A model generated the notes under the pieces. The model had not been told where the DNA came from. It did no database searches and saw nothing but the letters and a program-made list of their open reading frames with translations. This document shows, piece by piece, positions 23,938-35,000 of a DNA stretch of 64,000 nt. The position numbers were made by a program, and so were the translations under genes. Source of the DNA: Didymella arachidicola (lineage: Eukaryota; Ascomycota; Dothideomycetes; Pleosporales; Didymellaceae); assembly GCA_016630955.3 (NCBI GenBank), contig CM049996.1, forward strand, positions 930,001-994,000. The letters are read 5' to 3'. Position 1 is the stretch's first letter. The number at the start of each line of letters is the position of its first letter.

Positions 23938-25296
23938 TTGAAGTATCTTATACCCGCATTATTTGCAGGTTGTATAGTAGCCTCAGAAGCTCCAACTCGC
24001 AACATCAACTCGGACGTCATCATGTCAGCCACTCAACAGTCGTCCAGACAGCTGGAAAGTATCTCCAACTCGTCTTCTTCAGCTCTTTATGATCTCGTCT
24101 GCGTTGGGTTCGGCGCAGCTCAGCTAGCAACTGCCGTTGCGAATCGCGAAGCACGTTCCGAGTCCAAGATACTGTTTCTTGAGCGCAAGCCTTCCTTCTC
24201 ATGGCACTCGGGAACACACCTGTCCAGGTCTCGCATGGAGACCCCTTTCTTGTACGATCTCGCATCTCTTCGCAACCCCAGATCAGCATTCAGCTACAAT
24301 TGCTATCTGCTCGCCCGAAACCGTCTGGTCGAATTCGCAAATTCCGATCGGTTGAACCCGCTGCGGGACGAATTCGAAGACTACTTGAAGTGGTGCGCAG
24401 AACAATTCGTGGATCAGGTCCGGTATGGCAGCGAGGTTGTAGGCGTAGCTCCAGAAATCGACAACAACTTCATTAGGAGCTGGAAGATTGCTGTCAAGGA
24501 TGCCAATGGCAAGACTACCGTGGTCCGAGCAAGAAACGTTGCTGCTCCAACACCAGGGAAACACGTTAGCACCAAGACGGAAGCCTTGACTTCTACGAAC
24601 TTCCTCGCGGGACAGCGAATTATGCCCATGGCCGACTATCTATCGCGCAGGGACGAGCTTCGCCTACATTATGAGCCGCGATTGAACGTTGCTGTTGTCG
24701 GCTCGAGCCAGCAAGCAGTCGAAATCTTGGACGACTTGCTTTCATGCCCTCGCCTCGGTAATATCACAGTCGTAACCGAGAACGAAGCCCTCGCACCGCT
24801 TAAGGTTTTGGGAGAACAAGAGCCACCTCAGCCTCGACTGTGCTCGATCTGGTCCAAGCCGACCTGCGATTCAAAATCGGTAACAGAGTCATCAGAGCTG
24901 ATCCAGGCCATCTATATGCGTGCGTACGAAAAGCAGGTGGCTAGCAAGGGCGAGCACGTTCTTCGTGTCGTTGTTGGCAAGAACGCATCTGAGCCATGCT
25001 CCCAAGCCAACGTCATCATCAGGGACACTTCGGCAAAGCCGTTCTCAAGCAGTGAGCTTCTGCAAAACCTGAACACACTCGTACTCGGCTGTCACCAGCT
25101 TGGCGAGAGCTTCGAGGAGGTCCAGTTCAAGCGCGGTGCGGTCGCGGACGCGCGCATGTGGTTGATGTCGGCGAACTCTGAAGGCGGTCGTTCGTTGGCA
25201 AAGGACATCTCGCTGCGGGCCGGAGAGATAGTCAGTGCGCTTTCATCACCAGTTGCGGACAGGCGGGACGGGCTCGTAGTGCAGGCAAGGATTTAG
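23938..25296 (+). CDS. Divergent SidA-like L-ornithine N5-monooxygenase
   Basis: Flavin N-hydroxylating monooxygenase family (SidA/PvdA/IucD), 452 residues, single exon. The expected reaction is FAD- and NADPH-dependent hydroxylation of ornithine, the first step of hydroxamate siderophore synthesis. The FAD loop is VCVGFGAAQL at about 54-63; the usual Pro after GxG is Ala. Substrate-region similarity is clear in PFLYDLASLRNPRSAFSY and RLVEFANSDRLNPLRDEFEDYLKWCA. The NADPH loop reads VVGSSQQAVEIL, with Ser in place of the second Gly. The FxNExFxP-type block is absent, the ATGY motif is replaced by LVLGCHQL, and the end lacks the HGLSD-type signature though RAGEIVSAL remains. I keep the first ATG; the ATG at 24022 is an equally good start. 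Activity is doubtful, and it may be a specialised or decaying paralogue. Confidence 0.7.
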   Translation: MKYLIPALFAGCIVASEAPTRNINSDVIMSATQQSSRQLESISNSSSSALYDLVCVGFGAAQLATAVANREARSESKILFLERKPSFSWHSGTHLSRSRMETPFLYDLASLRNPRSAFSYNCYLLARNRLVEFANSDRLNPLRDEFEDYLKWCAEQFVDQVRYGSEVVGVAPEIDNNFIRSWKIAVKDANGKTTVVRARNVAAPTPGKHVSTKTEALTSTNFLAGQRIMPMADYLSRRDELRLHYEPRLNVAVVGSSQQAVEILDDLLSCPRLGNITVVTENEALAPLKVLGEQEPPQPRLCSIWSKPTCDSKSVTESSELIQAIYMRAYEKQVASKGEHVLRVVVGKNASEPCSQANVIIRDTSAKPFSSSELLQNLNTLVLGCHQLGESFEEVQFKRGAVADARMWLMSANSEGGRSLAKDISLRAGEIVSALSSPVADRRDGLVVQARI

Positions 25297-25671
25297 ACAG
25301 GTGTTGTTTTGATTGGGAAGGAGGCGCAAAGCGGGGCGCCTGTTACATAATTTTATCTGATGGTGCTAAAAATCTGATTGTCTTCGCGCTAATCAATCTC
25401 GGCATCGCTCCGAGCAGACGTGTCGCCCACTCCACCACTTAGCGCCACCCACGGCGGGCCCAATATACAAGGGCCGTGCGTGCATTCACTTGAGGCTATA
25501 CCCGTTGACGTTATGCTCGGTATCCGCGTACTATGTCGATCTCGGCCATCGCGTCTTGGACGGGGCACAGCTCCCTTGTGCTCCTCCTGCAACCGAGTCT
25601 GGAAAACTTCATCACTTCGTGACGTTGAGTGAGTTTCCACCTCCAGAGTTCGATCTGGCTCCTTTGGCACG
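25297..25671. promoter_or_regulatory. Promoter region of the ABC transporter
   Basis: 375 bases between the SidA-like stop and the ABC transporter start. It contains one SreA-type site and a second ATCTGATTG half-match 17 bases downstream. Confidence 0.55.
25353..25361 (-). promoter_or_regulatory. SreA-type GATA site
   Basis: TTATCTGAT (reverse complement of ATCAGATAA), about 310 bases before the ABC transporter start. Confidence 0.6.
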
Positions 25672-28600
25672 ATGGCGTTCAAGAAGCCGTCTCTTGCACC
25701 GTACTTAGCATTCTTTCAACTCCTTTTCTACGCCAATCCCACATGGCTTGACAAGCTACTTATCCTTTCCGGAGCCATCTTTGCCATTGCAGCTGGTGTT
25801 CCCTTCCCGCTGATTGGTATCGTTTTCGGTCAGCTCGTCGACGACATCAACGATGCAACTTGCAGCAATCGAAGTGGCGCAGAAGCCAATCAGGACATGT
25901 CCTCAATCAACTCCAAGGTTCTCTTACTCGTGTACATTGCCATTGCAAGTTTTGCTTGTATCTACATCCACCTCGTATGCTGGAACATAGCTTCGCAACG
26001 GCTAGCGCAACGTATCCGGGATCGTTATCTCAGGAATCTCCTGCGCCAGGATCTTGCCTTCTTCGACAACCTCCAGTCAGGAGAAGTGTCATCCCGTCTC
26101 AATGGCGATATCTCAGCCATTGAGGTCGGAACAGGCGAGAAGGTTGGCGTCGCCTTGACGTGCCTTTCGTTCTGCGTAACGGCATACATCGTCGGATTTA
26201 TCAAGAACGCCGAGCTCGCGGGGATGCTTGTCTCCTTGGTCCCTGCATTCCTCCTTATGGCCGTGATCGGTGGTCATTATGTTGGTAAATACACAGTCAG
26301 CCTCGGAGGATACTTTGGCTCAGCCAGTGCGCTCGCTTCTGAGGCATTGAGCAACGTTGGCCTCGTTCATGCCCTTGGGGCAAACGAGAGACTCGAGAAA
26401 AAGTTTCGCGACCACCTAGGCAACGCCCGTCATGCCGGTATTCGTAAAGCTGTTGCTGCAGCGGTAATGGCTGGTCTCCTCTACTTCATTGCATTCTCCG
26501 CCAGCGCGCTGGGATACTGGCAGGGCAGTAAGAGGGTCGCTGATACCATCGATGGCAAGGGCAACGACACCATTGGCGAGATTTACACAGTCACCTTCAT
26601 CATCCTTGACGGTATGTACAGCTGTCAGATTACACAGGCCTTTACTAACATTGCCCAGGTGCCATCGTGCTCAGTCAGATTGCTCCCATGCTTCCACTCT
26701 TCGGTGGCGCAATCAGCGCCTTCGCTCGTCTACGCAAGGACATCGAGACGCAACCGACTATTGACAATACTTCCACGTCTGCGCAGAAGCCTGCTGAGGT
26801 GGATGGCAAGCTCGCCTTCCGCAATGTCGAATTCACTTATCCTTCGCGCCCAGACCATCCCGTTCTGAACGGCATCTCCATCGATTGCGAAGCCGGCAAG
26901 CTCACAGCTATCGTCGGACTGTCCGGAAGCGGCAAGTCAACCATCGCTAGCTTGATCAGCAGATTCTACGATCCCAATGCTGGTGAGGTTTTACTCGATG
27001 GCCGCAACATCAAAGACATCAACGTGAAGTCTCTCCGAGGTTTTATCAGTCTCGTTCCTCAAGAGCCCTCTCTTCTGGACCGATCGATCTTGGAGAACAT
27101 TGCGCTGGGTCTCGTTAACTCTCCTGCTCATTCACACTTCGAGAAGGTTCTTCTTAGCAATACTTTGGCCAACCTTACTAAAGACGTTCGTAATGGAGAC
27201 GACCTGACCACGGCCGCTGAGAAGGCGGGTCCCGAGGTCGTCGAGATCCTTCGACTTGTGCAACATGCAGCAGACTTGGCTGACGTTGCTATATTCATCG
27301 ACCGCCTAGAATTTGGGTTTGCAACACTCGTTGGTTCGAGCGGAAGTCTTGTCAGTGGTGGTCAGAAGCAGAGAGTCGCTCTTGCCCGCGCTTTAGTCCG
27401 CGACCCCAGGATTCTCATCCTTGACGAAGCTACTGCCGCACTTGATTCAGCTAGTGAGCAGCGCATCCAAGCTGCCATCGATCGCGCATCTCAAGGTCGG
27501 ACTGTCATCTCCATTGCTCATCGTCTCTCGACGATCCGAAACGCCTCGAAGATCATCGTAATGAAGAAGGGAGACATCATTGAACAGGGTACGCACGACG
27601 ATCTTCTGGCACTGAACGGCTCATATGCGGACATGATACGCTTGCAGACCGTCAAGGTCACCGACGACGGCGCCTCCAGCTCGAGGACCAGCCTGGACGA
27701 TGACGAGATCGACCTAGCCAAGAATGAGCACCCAACATCCGCGATTACTGACACAGACGAGGTCCCTGCAAAGATAGCAGAGAAACAGGAGTCGAAGAAA
27801 GGTGCCAATGGTGAGATCGTGGCAAGATCGATTTCTAAAACAATGGGACCCATGGTGCGGCCTTACTTGTTACTCCTTCTACTGGCCTTCCTCGGCGCTC
27901 TGATTGTCGGCGGACAATACTCAGCCACTGGTCTGTTGTTCGGAAATATCATGGGCGTGATGTCGCCCTGCAACCCTTCAGATTACGTCAGGTCTCAAGG
28001 TGCATTTCTTGCAGGCATGTGGTTTATGGTCGCATGTGTAGCTTTCCTGGCCAACTTTACCAGCTGGGCAACATTTGGTCTCATCTCGGAGCGCTTGATT
28101 TACAAAGTGCGCGTTCTCTCCATGCGTTCGCTCCTGCAGCAACCCCTGCAGTGGCATGAATCCGAGGGTAGAAGCCCAAGCCAGCTGTTGGAATACATTA
28201 CGAAGGATGGAAACTCACTGGCTGGTTTCAGTGGCTCCATTGTCGGAACACTGTTTTCTGTCATCGTCAACTTCATCGCAGCCATCATTTTATCTCACAT
28301 TGTCGCCTGGCGAATCGCTGTTGTATGTCTGGTCATCGTCCCATTGCTGCTTGGAGCTGGGTACATGCAACTTCGCGCCATTGGCAAGTTTGCAGTCAAG
28401 CACGCAGGCGCTTTCTCGTCTTCTATTGGAGTCACGATCGAAGCAGTCGCGAACATCAAGACTGTTCATGCTTTGTCTATCGAGGAAGAGATCATCCAGA
28501 CCTATCGCAGATCATTGGTCGCTCCGCGCAAGGAAATGGTAAAGCAGAGCTTCAAAACCAACATCTGGTTGGCAATCGCAAACTCGTGCGGAAGCTTCAT

Positions 28601-29657
28601 CTATGCTTTCGCATACTGGTGGGGTTCGAAGAATATCGTTGAGGGACGATATGATCAGACAGCGTTCTTCATCATCCTGATATCTATGCTGCTCTCTGCC
28701 CAATTGTGGGGTCAGCTCTTCACCCTGGCTCCGGAGCTTTCCAAAGCCAAAGGCGCCATCTCACGCATATGCGGCGTGGTGGACCTTAGCGACGATCCTT
28801 CAGGCACCGCATTCAGTAGCTCGACAGTCGATCTTGATTCGATCGATAATGAGAAGCACGACGTAGAAGCGTTTGCTGACTCGCCAACCCCTGCTTTGCC
28901 AGGTGGTGGAGCTCGCGTGGTGTTCAAGGATGTTCAGTTCTCCTACCCTGCACGTCCCGGTGTACCAGTACTGACTTCGTTGTCTCTTTCTATTCAGCCT
29001 GGACAGTTCTGTGCTCTTGTTGGACCTTCTGGTGCAGGCAAGAGTACTGTGCTTGCTTTGCTTGAGCGTTTCTACTCGCCTTCTGCTGGAAGCATCTCCA
29101 TTAATGGTATCGACATCTCGCGCACACATGGCGCGGCTTTCCGCGACGATATCGCATACGTACCACAGAATAATGTCCTATTCCAAGGCAGCATCAAGTT
29201 CAACATCGCCCTTGGCGCCAGACCTGGACATGAGCCTTCAGATGCAGACATCCAGGAGGCCTGCGAGCTGGCCAACATCCACCAAACCATTATCGAGCTA
29301 CCACAAGGTTACGATACCGAATGTGGTGCCAACGGATCGCAACTCTCTGGTGGACAACGCCAGAGACTGTCTATCGCTCGTGCGCTCGTGCGCAAGCCCA
29401 AGCTACTGTTGCTCGATGAGAGTACCAGTGCTCTTGATGCAGAGAGTGAAAAGGCGCTGGAGCTTGGTCTTGAGCGCGCTGTCAAAGGACATGGCGTCAC
29501 TGTCATCGCTATCGCACATCGACTACGCACAATTGCCAGAGCTGATGTCATTTTTATGGTAGAAGGAGGTAAAGTGGTAGATCAAGGCCGGCATGAAGAC
29601 CTTGTGCAAAGAAGTGAGAGCTATCGCGTCAATGCTCTCCACCAAATGTTGGATTAG
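25672..29657 (+). CDS. Full-length ABC-B (MDR-type) transporter, candidate siderophore transporter
   Basis: Membrane exporter of the ABCB/MDR class with TMD-NBD-TMD-NBD order, 1312 residues. Exons 25672-26611 and 26659-29657 are separated by a 47-base GT-AG intron. NBD1 has Walker A GLSGSGKST near residue 400, signature SGGQKQR near 545 and Walker B ILILDEA near 565. NBD2 has GPSGAGKST near 1100, LSGGQRQR near 1208 and LLLLDES near 1228, so both ATP sites look intact. The N-terminus is short and leads straight into the first helix (WLDKLLILSGAIFAIAAGVPF). Similar transporters (SitT, SirA) sit in fungal siderophore or epipolythiodioxopiperazine clusters. Position and the upstream GATA site argue for siderophore or precursor export, but the substrate is inferred. 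Confidence 0.88.
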
Positions 29658-29729
29658 TGATTTGCATTCATACGACGATATTCACTGGTTTTTCATAGTA
29701 TTTGATAGAGCCATTGTATTTCTACAGTT

Positions 29730-30490
29730 TTACGCCAGCTGAACAGCGTGCGGCAAAAGTGTCTTTTCACCCCTCGGAATCCATACTAACAGCGGGACTT
29801 CGTGTTCTTCTTCGTCGTCATTCTCTTGACCTGGATATAAGTCGTCCGATTTGTGAACAGGACGTTCTTTCAGCCACCGAAAGCCACTTTTCTCGTACAA
29901 CCTGATGGCAGCTTTTGAGCTCTCAACATAGATCGGAAGGTTGGCTTGCAACGCGATCTTCCTACCGTATTCGACCAGCAGCTCACCGACACCCTTTCGC
30001 TGGAATCTTGGATGAACTGCAATGACGTGGCAGTACAGGTACCGCTCATTGTTCCACAACTTCTCTCGCGCTCCCCAGAGGGGGCCTACCAAGGCCTCGG
30101 CACGCTCCTTTTCCTTCCCTTGCAACCATCCTATCTCGCCCCTCTTCCAGTCACTAGCAGTAATGTAGACATCCCACAGCGCCATTCCAACAATTTTGCC
30201 TTCTGAGTCAACACACTTCAGTGTATGTTGTGTAAGATTGTTTTGCCAGTACTCTCGTACATGAGCCGTATGCGCTTTCCTGTCGGAGTATAAGCTAACT
30301 ATTTTGATATCTAGCTCCTGTATGAGACTCTTGCTTCATACCGGAATTCGGACTCTGGGTCTGTCATTTCCTCCGCCGTGGCTGAAGGGAAGAATGCCCT
30401 CGTGATTGCGTTATCTCTGAAAGCGGAGAAGTAGACATCGTAAACAGCACTGATGTCGGCGGGTAAGGCCGGCAGGACTACGAAGTCCAT
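29730..30490 (-). CDS. GNAT-family N-acetyltransferase (two exons)
   Basis: Acetyl-CoA-dependent N-acetyltransferase, 232 residues. Exon 30342-30490 is joined to 29730-30279 by a 62-base GT-AG intron. The first exon carries the usual N-terminal helix (LPALPADISAVYDVYFSAF). The CoA-binding motif A is YCHVIAVHPRFQRKGVGELL, with the pyrophosphate loop QRKGVG at about 143-148, followed by IYVESSKAAIRLYEKSGF, which is motif B. The gene lies tail-to-tail with the ABC transporter and divergent from the NRPS across a region with GATA sites. In Aspergillus fumigatus a GNAT enzyme, SidG, acetylates fusarinine C, so a tailoring role is possible. GNATs of this type are common, and a role outside the cluster cannot be excluded. 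Confidence 0.78.
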
Positions 30491-31469
30491 GGTGTATGTC
30501 TCAATCTAGTCAAGCGTGTGAGCTGAGAACAGTATAGACCCTCACCAGGGTAAGTGTATGAGACTTACGGGCGTCCTGAACTAAGATCCAAGCTGCGTGC
30601 TCGCTTGTCGATGCTGCAAATGGAACACTTTACGAAATTTGATCCAGACTACTGCGTACTAGGAAGCTCAGAGCCCAAATCTATTGGAACAGACGGTAGA
30701 AGACCGTGTGGCGCTGAATATCCGACAACTTTTGTACAAGTGCGGACTGAGAACGACACGAGATGGCTGCACGATAAAACAGTGAGACCATCCGATTTAT
30801 GAGAAGTTCCCTCGATCAACGGTGGGTCAACACCAAGAAGCCCAAGAATCTCCAAGCATTTCTGAAGCACAATGAACAGCAGCAGGCACAATTAGGTGTT
30901 GTAATTCCCAGCAGCCTCGTCACCAACTAGTCAGACCTCAGGGTAGCTGTGGGACGAACGTGGAGTCGTCATTGCGAGTCGAGCCTAGTGCGCTCATCCC
31001 CACGCATGCAACTCTCGATGCGCAATCACATCTTAGTTGCACGCCACCTACATCAAAATTCAGTGATTTGGCGTGCGCCGAAATCACAACGCTGACGCCT
31101 TACCCGCAGCTGTGCCTCCTCCTGACATGTGTTTATTTGATCCGCTGTAAGCGAGGGCCTTTCCGCGCGAGGTAACACAGGTTCTCAGACGGATGAAAAA
31201 GCACTCGCAAGTCAGGCAACTACGATACGCCCAAAGCAAAGGTTCGCGGCCCGTAATCGGCATGTAAAGGCCTTCAACGAGATGCGCGAGCATGTGGCAT
31301 GCATATGTTTTCTGTCATGACATCGTCTGCACTTCTGCCATTCCGGAAACAACTCGTCGATCGATGCAGCAGGTCCCGAGCACGCAAATTTGTGCTGGTC
31401 AGCCAGACAATGCGCCTTGCCCGGACTCCTGCATGTCCAGGCTGACCTGGCTCCTCCGAGCGTCGGCCG

Positions 31470-31478
31470 TTATCAGAT
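31470..31478 (-). promoter_or_regulatory. SreA-type GATA site
   Basis: TTATCAGAT, reverse complement of ATCTGATAA, in the NRPS upstream region. Confidence 0.6.
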
Positions 31479-31583
31479 GAAAGGGGATCTGCAGCCTGAT
31501 ATCACTCTGCATGGCGCCGATTTAGCCGTTACCGCAATAGGCAGCACCGTCCCCTGCCCGGCGAAGACGATGTGGCCGCTAGA

Positions 31584-31592
31584 TTATCAGAT
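31584..31592 (-). promoter_or_regulatory. SreA-type GATA site
   Basis: TTATCAGAT, second of three in the NRPS upstream region. Confidence 0.6.
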
Positions 31593-31623
31593 GCAACTAA
31601 ATGCAAGCCTTCCCACACGAATT

Positions 31624-31632
31624 TTATCTGAT
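31624..31632 (-). promoter_or_regulatory. SreA-type GATA site
   Basis: TTATCTGAT, 40 bases from the previous site and nearest to the NRPS start. Confidence 0.6.
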
Positions 31633-32091
31633 CCGCTAATTGTGGGGGTTAGTCACACCGACGGGCTGCTGTTTGTTACAGCTAAAGAGGGGTAGTAGAC
31701 TAAGTCGACAAAACAACATTTACCGACTACGGCATTTAAGTTAGACAAATCGGCGAATCTGGCGCACGACGGTGTGGACAGGCGAACCCTGGGTTCGTTC
31801 CGAGTGATGAAGATGACGCGGGCGACTGCTGTCCTAACGGGAGACCTTGGCCGTGTTGAGTGTGGACCTACATCCTAGTTTAGGATGTGGGGTGCTACTG
31901 TGCTTTTTCGCTCATAGTAACGGGTGCATCTGGCGGAGTGCTCGATCTTGTGAATTTTCTATGAAGCTTGGCCTGTTGCATGGGTGACTCTTGCGACGAA
32001 TTGCTAGACTGAAGAAGACTCCACTCCTCCATCTTCTTGCCACAAACCACGACCCTACAATCTCAAGAGCAGGATTTCTTATCTGTGAAAC

Positions 32092-35000
32092 ATGCATTTG
32101 GCAAAAGGTGAACCCACTCTACGCTACGGTGAGGTGGCGCAAGAGCAGGCTGAGGTCAAAGTCAACAGCAATGGCACAATGAACGTCAATGAGAGCGGTG
32201 CCTACAGCATCGGACATGCTCAAAGGAACGGCGAGTCCCACGAGTCTAATGAGGTCGAAATCACAGCTCTTGAGGGGCAGCCACTTGATGTTGCGCTGGA
32301 CACCATTCTTACAGCGTGGACCATCCTGATTCAGCGATATCAGAGAGATGTCTTCCATCAGTTTTCATGGGGTCTCCTGGGCGCTGGCTCAGATGGGCGC
32401 CAATGCGTTCAAACCGCGGATCTCGACTTGCTCAGTCAGAAGAATGCTACAAGTCTGGCGTCGAAAATTCACGACGTGAGACTGAAAAACGTCTCACTTG
32501 ATGGAGCTACCATCTTTCTAAATGATGGCACGAAAGAAGAGGTAGGAAGCTTTGTGCCCACTCTCTTGCTCAGCACTAATTCAAATTAGTGGACGTTTGA
32601 GATTTCCTTAAAGCTCGAAAAGAGCCCGCTGCAAGCAACTGCACGATGGCAAACTCCAGGCATGTCTCGACACCAGGCTGTGTCGGAGCTGCATTTTTTC
32701 TCCTCTCTCATTGATACCCTTTCAAGCGCACCTGATACCCCAATTTCCGACTTCCTTACCATATCAGAGTCCGAGCTCGATAAGGTGTGGAACTGGAACT
32801 CCCCATTACCTCCAGATCTGCAAACATGCATGCACGAGCTTGTGGCAGAGCAAGCCAAGAAGCAGCCTGAGAAGAACGCTATCGAGGCATGGGATGGAAA
32901 CTTGACTTACAAGCAAATTGACGATTACTCAACCCATCTGGCGCGAATACTGCGGTCTATCGATGACTCCCCGAAGCAGATCATCCCGGTCCTGTTCGAG
33001 AAGTCTCGATGGACGATCGTTGCCGTGCTTGCAATCATGAAAGCAGGTGCATGCTTCTCGTTACTTGATCCAGCACAACCAGAAGGCCGTCTACGAACGG
33101 TAACACAGCAAGTCAATGCTACAACATTCATCGCGTCGAAGTCGCAGGCTTCGCTTGCTGCGCGAGTTGCTCCCCAGGCTACAATAATTCCGGTTTCCGC
33201 GTCGAAGTTTGATAAATTGTACGGCCCCTTTGCCAAACAGCAACCAAACACCACCTTACCGAAGGTCTCCCCATCAGCTGCGCTGTACATTCAATTCACT
33301 AGCGGTAGTACGGGTCTACCAAAAGGTTGCTTAGTCTCGCACAGCCAATACACGTCTGGTGCGATCCCTCGCGCATACGCTGTGGGTTACCGACCGCATT
33401 CTCGGGTGCTCGACTTTGCAAGCTATGCCTTTGACGTGTGCATCGACTCTATGCTTTGCACGACTGCTCATGGCGGTACACTTTGCACCCCCTCTGACGA
33501 GCGCAGAATGAATGATCTCAGTGGTGCTATGCGAGACATGCGGGTTAACTTGGCTGGTATGACCCCGTCTGTGGCACGCACTCTGGATGTGGACATTCTG
33601 GACCAACTCGACTCGATTGCGCTGGGAGGTGAAGGCACATCGCTGAGTGACGCAGCTTCATGGGGCAAGCGAACAAGGATCGTTAACGCCTACGGTCCCT
33701 CAGAATGCACCGTCGGTGCCACCATCAATGGCAATGTTGGTGCTAAGCCATACATCACTATGGGTACCGGAACAGGTGCAGCGATTTGGCTTGCCGATCC
33801 TGAAGATCACAACAAACTCGTCCCGGTTGGCACAGCTGGCGAGCTGCTTATTGAGGGGCCCATCGTCGGTATGGGGTATCTGAATAACCCACAAAAAACT
33901 AGTGAGGTTTTTATTGAAGACCCAGACTTCCTGATTAAGGGCAGCAAGTCTCACCCTGGCAGACAAGGTAAGCTGTACAAGACCGGCGACCTTTGCCGAT
34001 ATGATCCAGATGGCCATGGCGAAGTCATTTTTGTAGGTCGCCAGGATCAGCAGGTCAAGCTTCGTGGACAACGCATCGAGCTTGCCGAGATCGAGTACAA
34101 CATGCAAAAGCATCTACCTGCCGACACACAGCTGGCTGTCGAAGTCATTAAGCCAGGTGGTACAGGCGAGCAGACGCTAGTCGCATTCTTAGTTGAGCAG
34201 AGACAGAGTGGTATGCGTCACCTGGACGGACAAGTCTTCGGAAGCTTTTCCAATAAGTTCCAAACAGCGCTGCAAGCTATGACGAAGCATCTATTCAGCG
34301 ACCTTCCCAGCTACATGGTGCCCAGCGCCTACATACCTCTCTGGAAGATGCCTCTACTCGTCTCGTGTAAAACAGATAGGAAGAGACTGCGCGAGATCGG
34401 TAACGGCATTACTCGCCAAGATCTTCGTCGATTCAATGCTCTTCTTTCTGAGAAGAAGGAGGCCACCACTGAGATGGAGCTGAAGTTGATCCCGATATGG
34501 GCTAAGATCTTGGGAGGTGAAGCTGATTTCAGCGCCAACGACAACTTCTTTAGCATGGGTGGTGACTCGCTTAGAGCTATGAGGCTCGTGCCTGCTGCTC
34601 GCGAGGAGGGCGTTATCCTGACTGTTCCAGATATCATGTTGAACCCTACCTTGTCTGCCATGGCCGTCAAAGCTAGGCCTATCTCTGAAGAAGACACGAC
34701 TGAGGTCCTTCCATTTTCCATGATCGGCCGAGACTGGGACGAGGAGAAGGCTAGAGCTGAGAGTGCGGAGCTTTGCGAGGTCGATGCATCCAACATCGAG
34801 GATGTCTACCCCTGCACACCCTTGCAGGAAGGTCTGATGGCCCTCTCAGCCAAGTTTCAGGATGCCTATGTCGCTCAACGCGTGGCTGATCTTCCCGTTG
34901 AGATTGCTCATCGCCTCAAAGTGGCTTTCGACAAGTCCGTTGAAGGTTGCCCCATCTTGCGCACTCGTATCGTCAATGTGCCTGGTAGTGGGTTGTTCCA

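Larger units (their letters stand above)
30491..32091. promoter_or_regulatory. Divergent upstream region, GNAT / NRPS
   Basis: 1.6 kb with no supported gene; short frames overlap on both strands. Three SreA-type sites lie at 31470-31632, about 460-620 bases before the NRPS start, and could act on both divergent genes. Confidence 0.6.
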
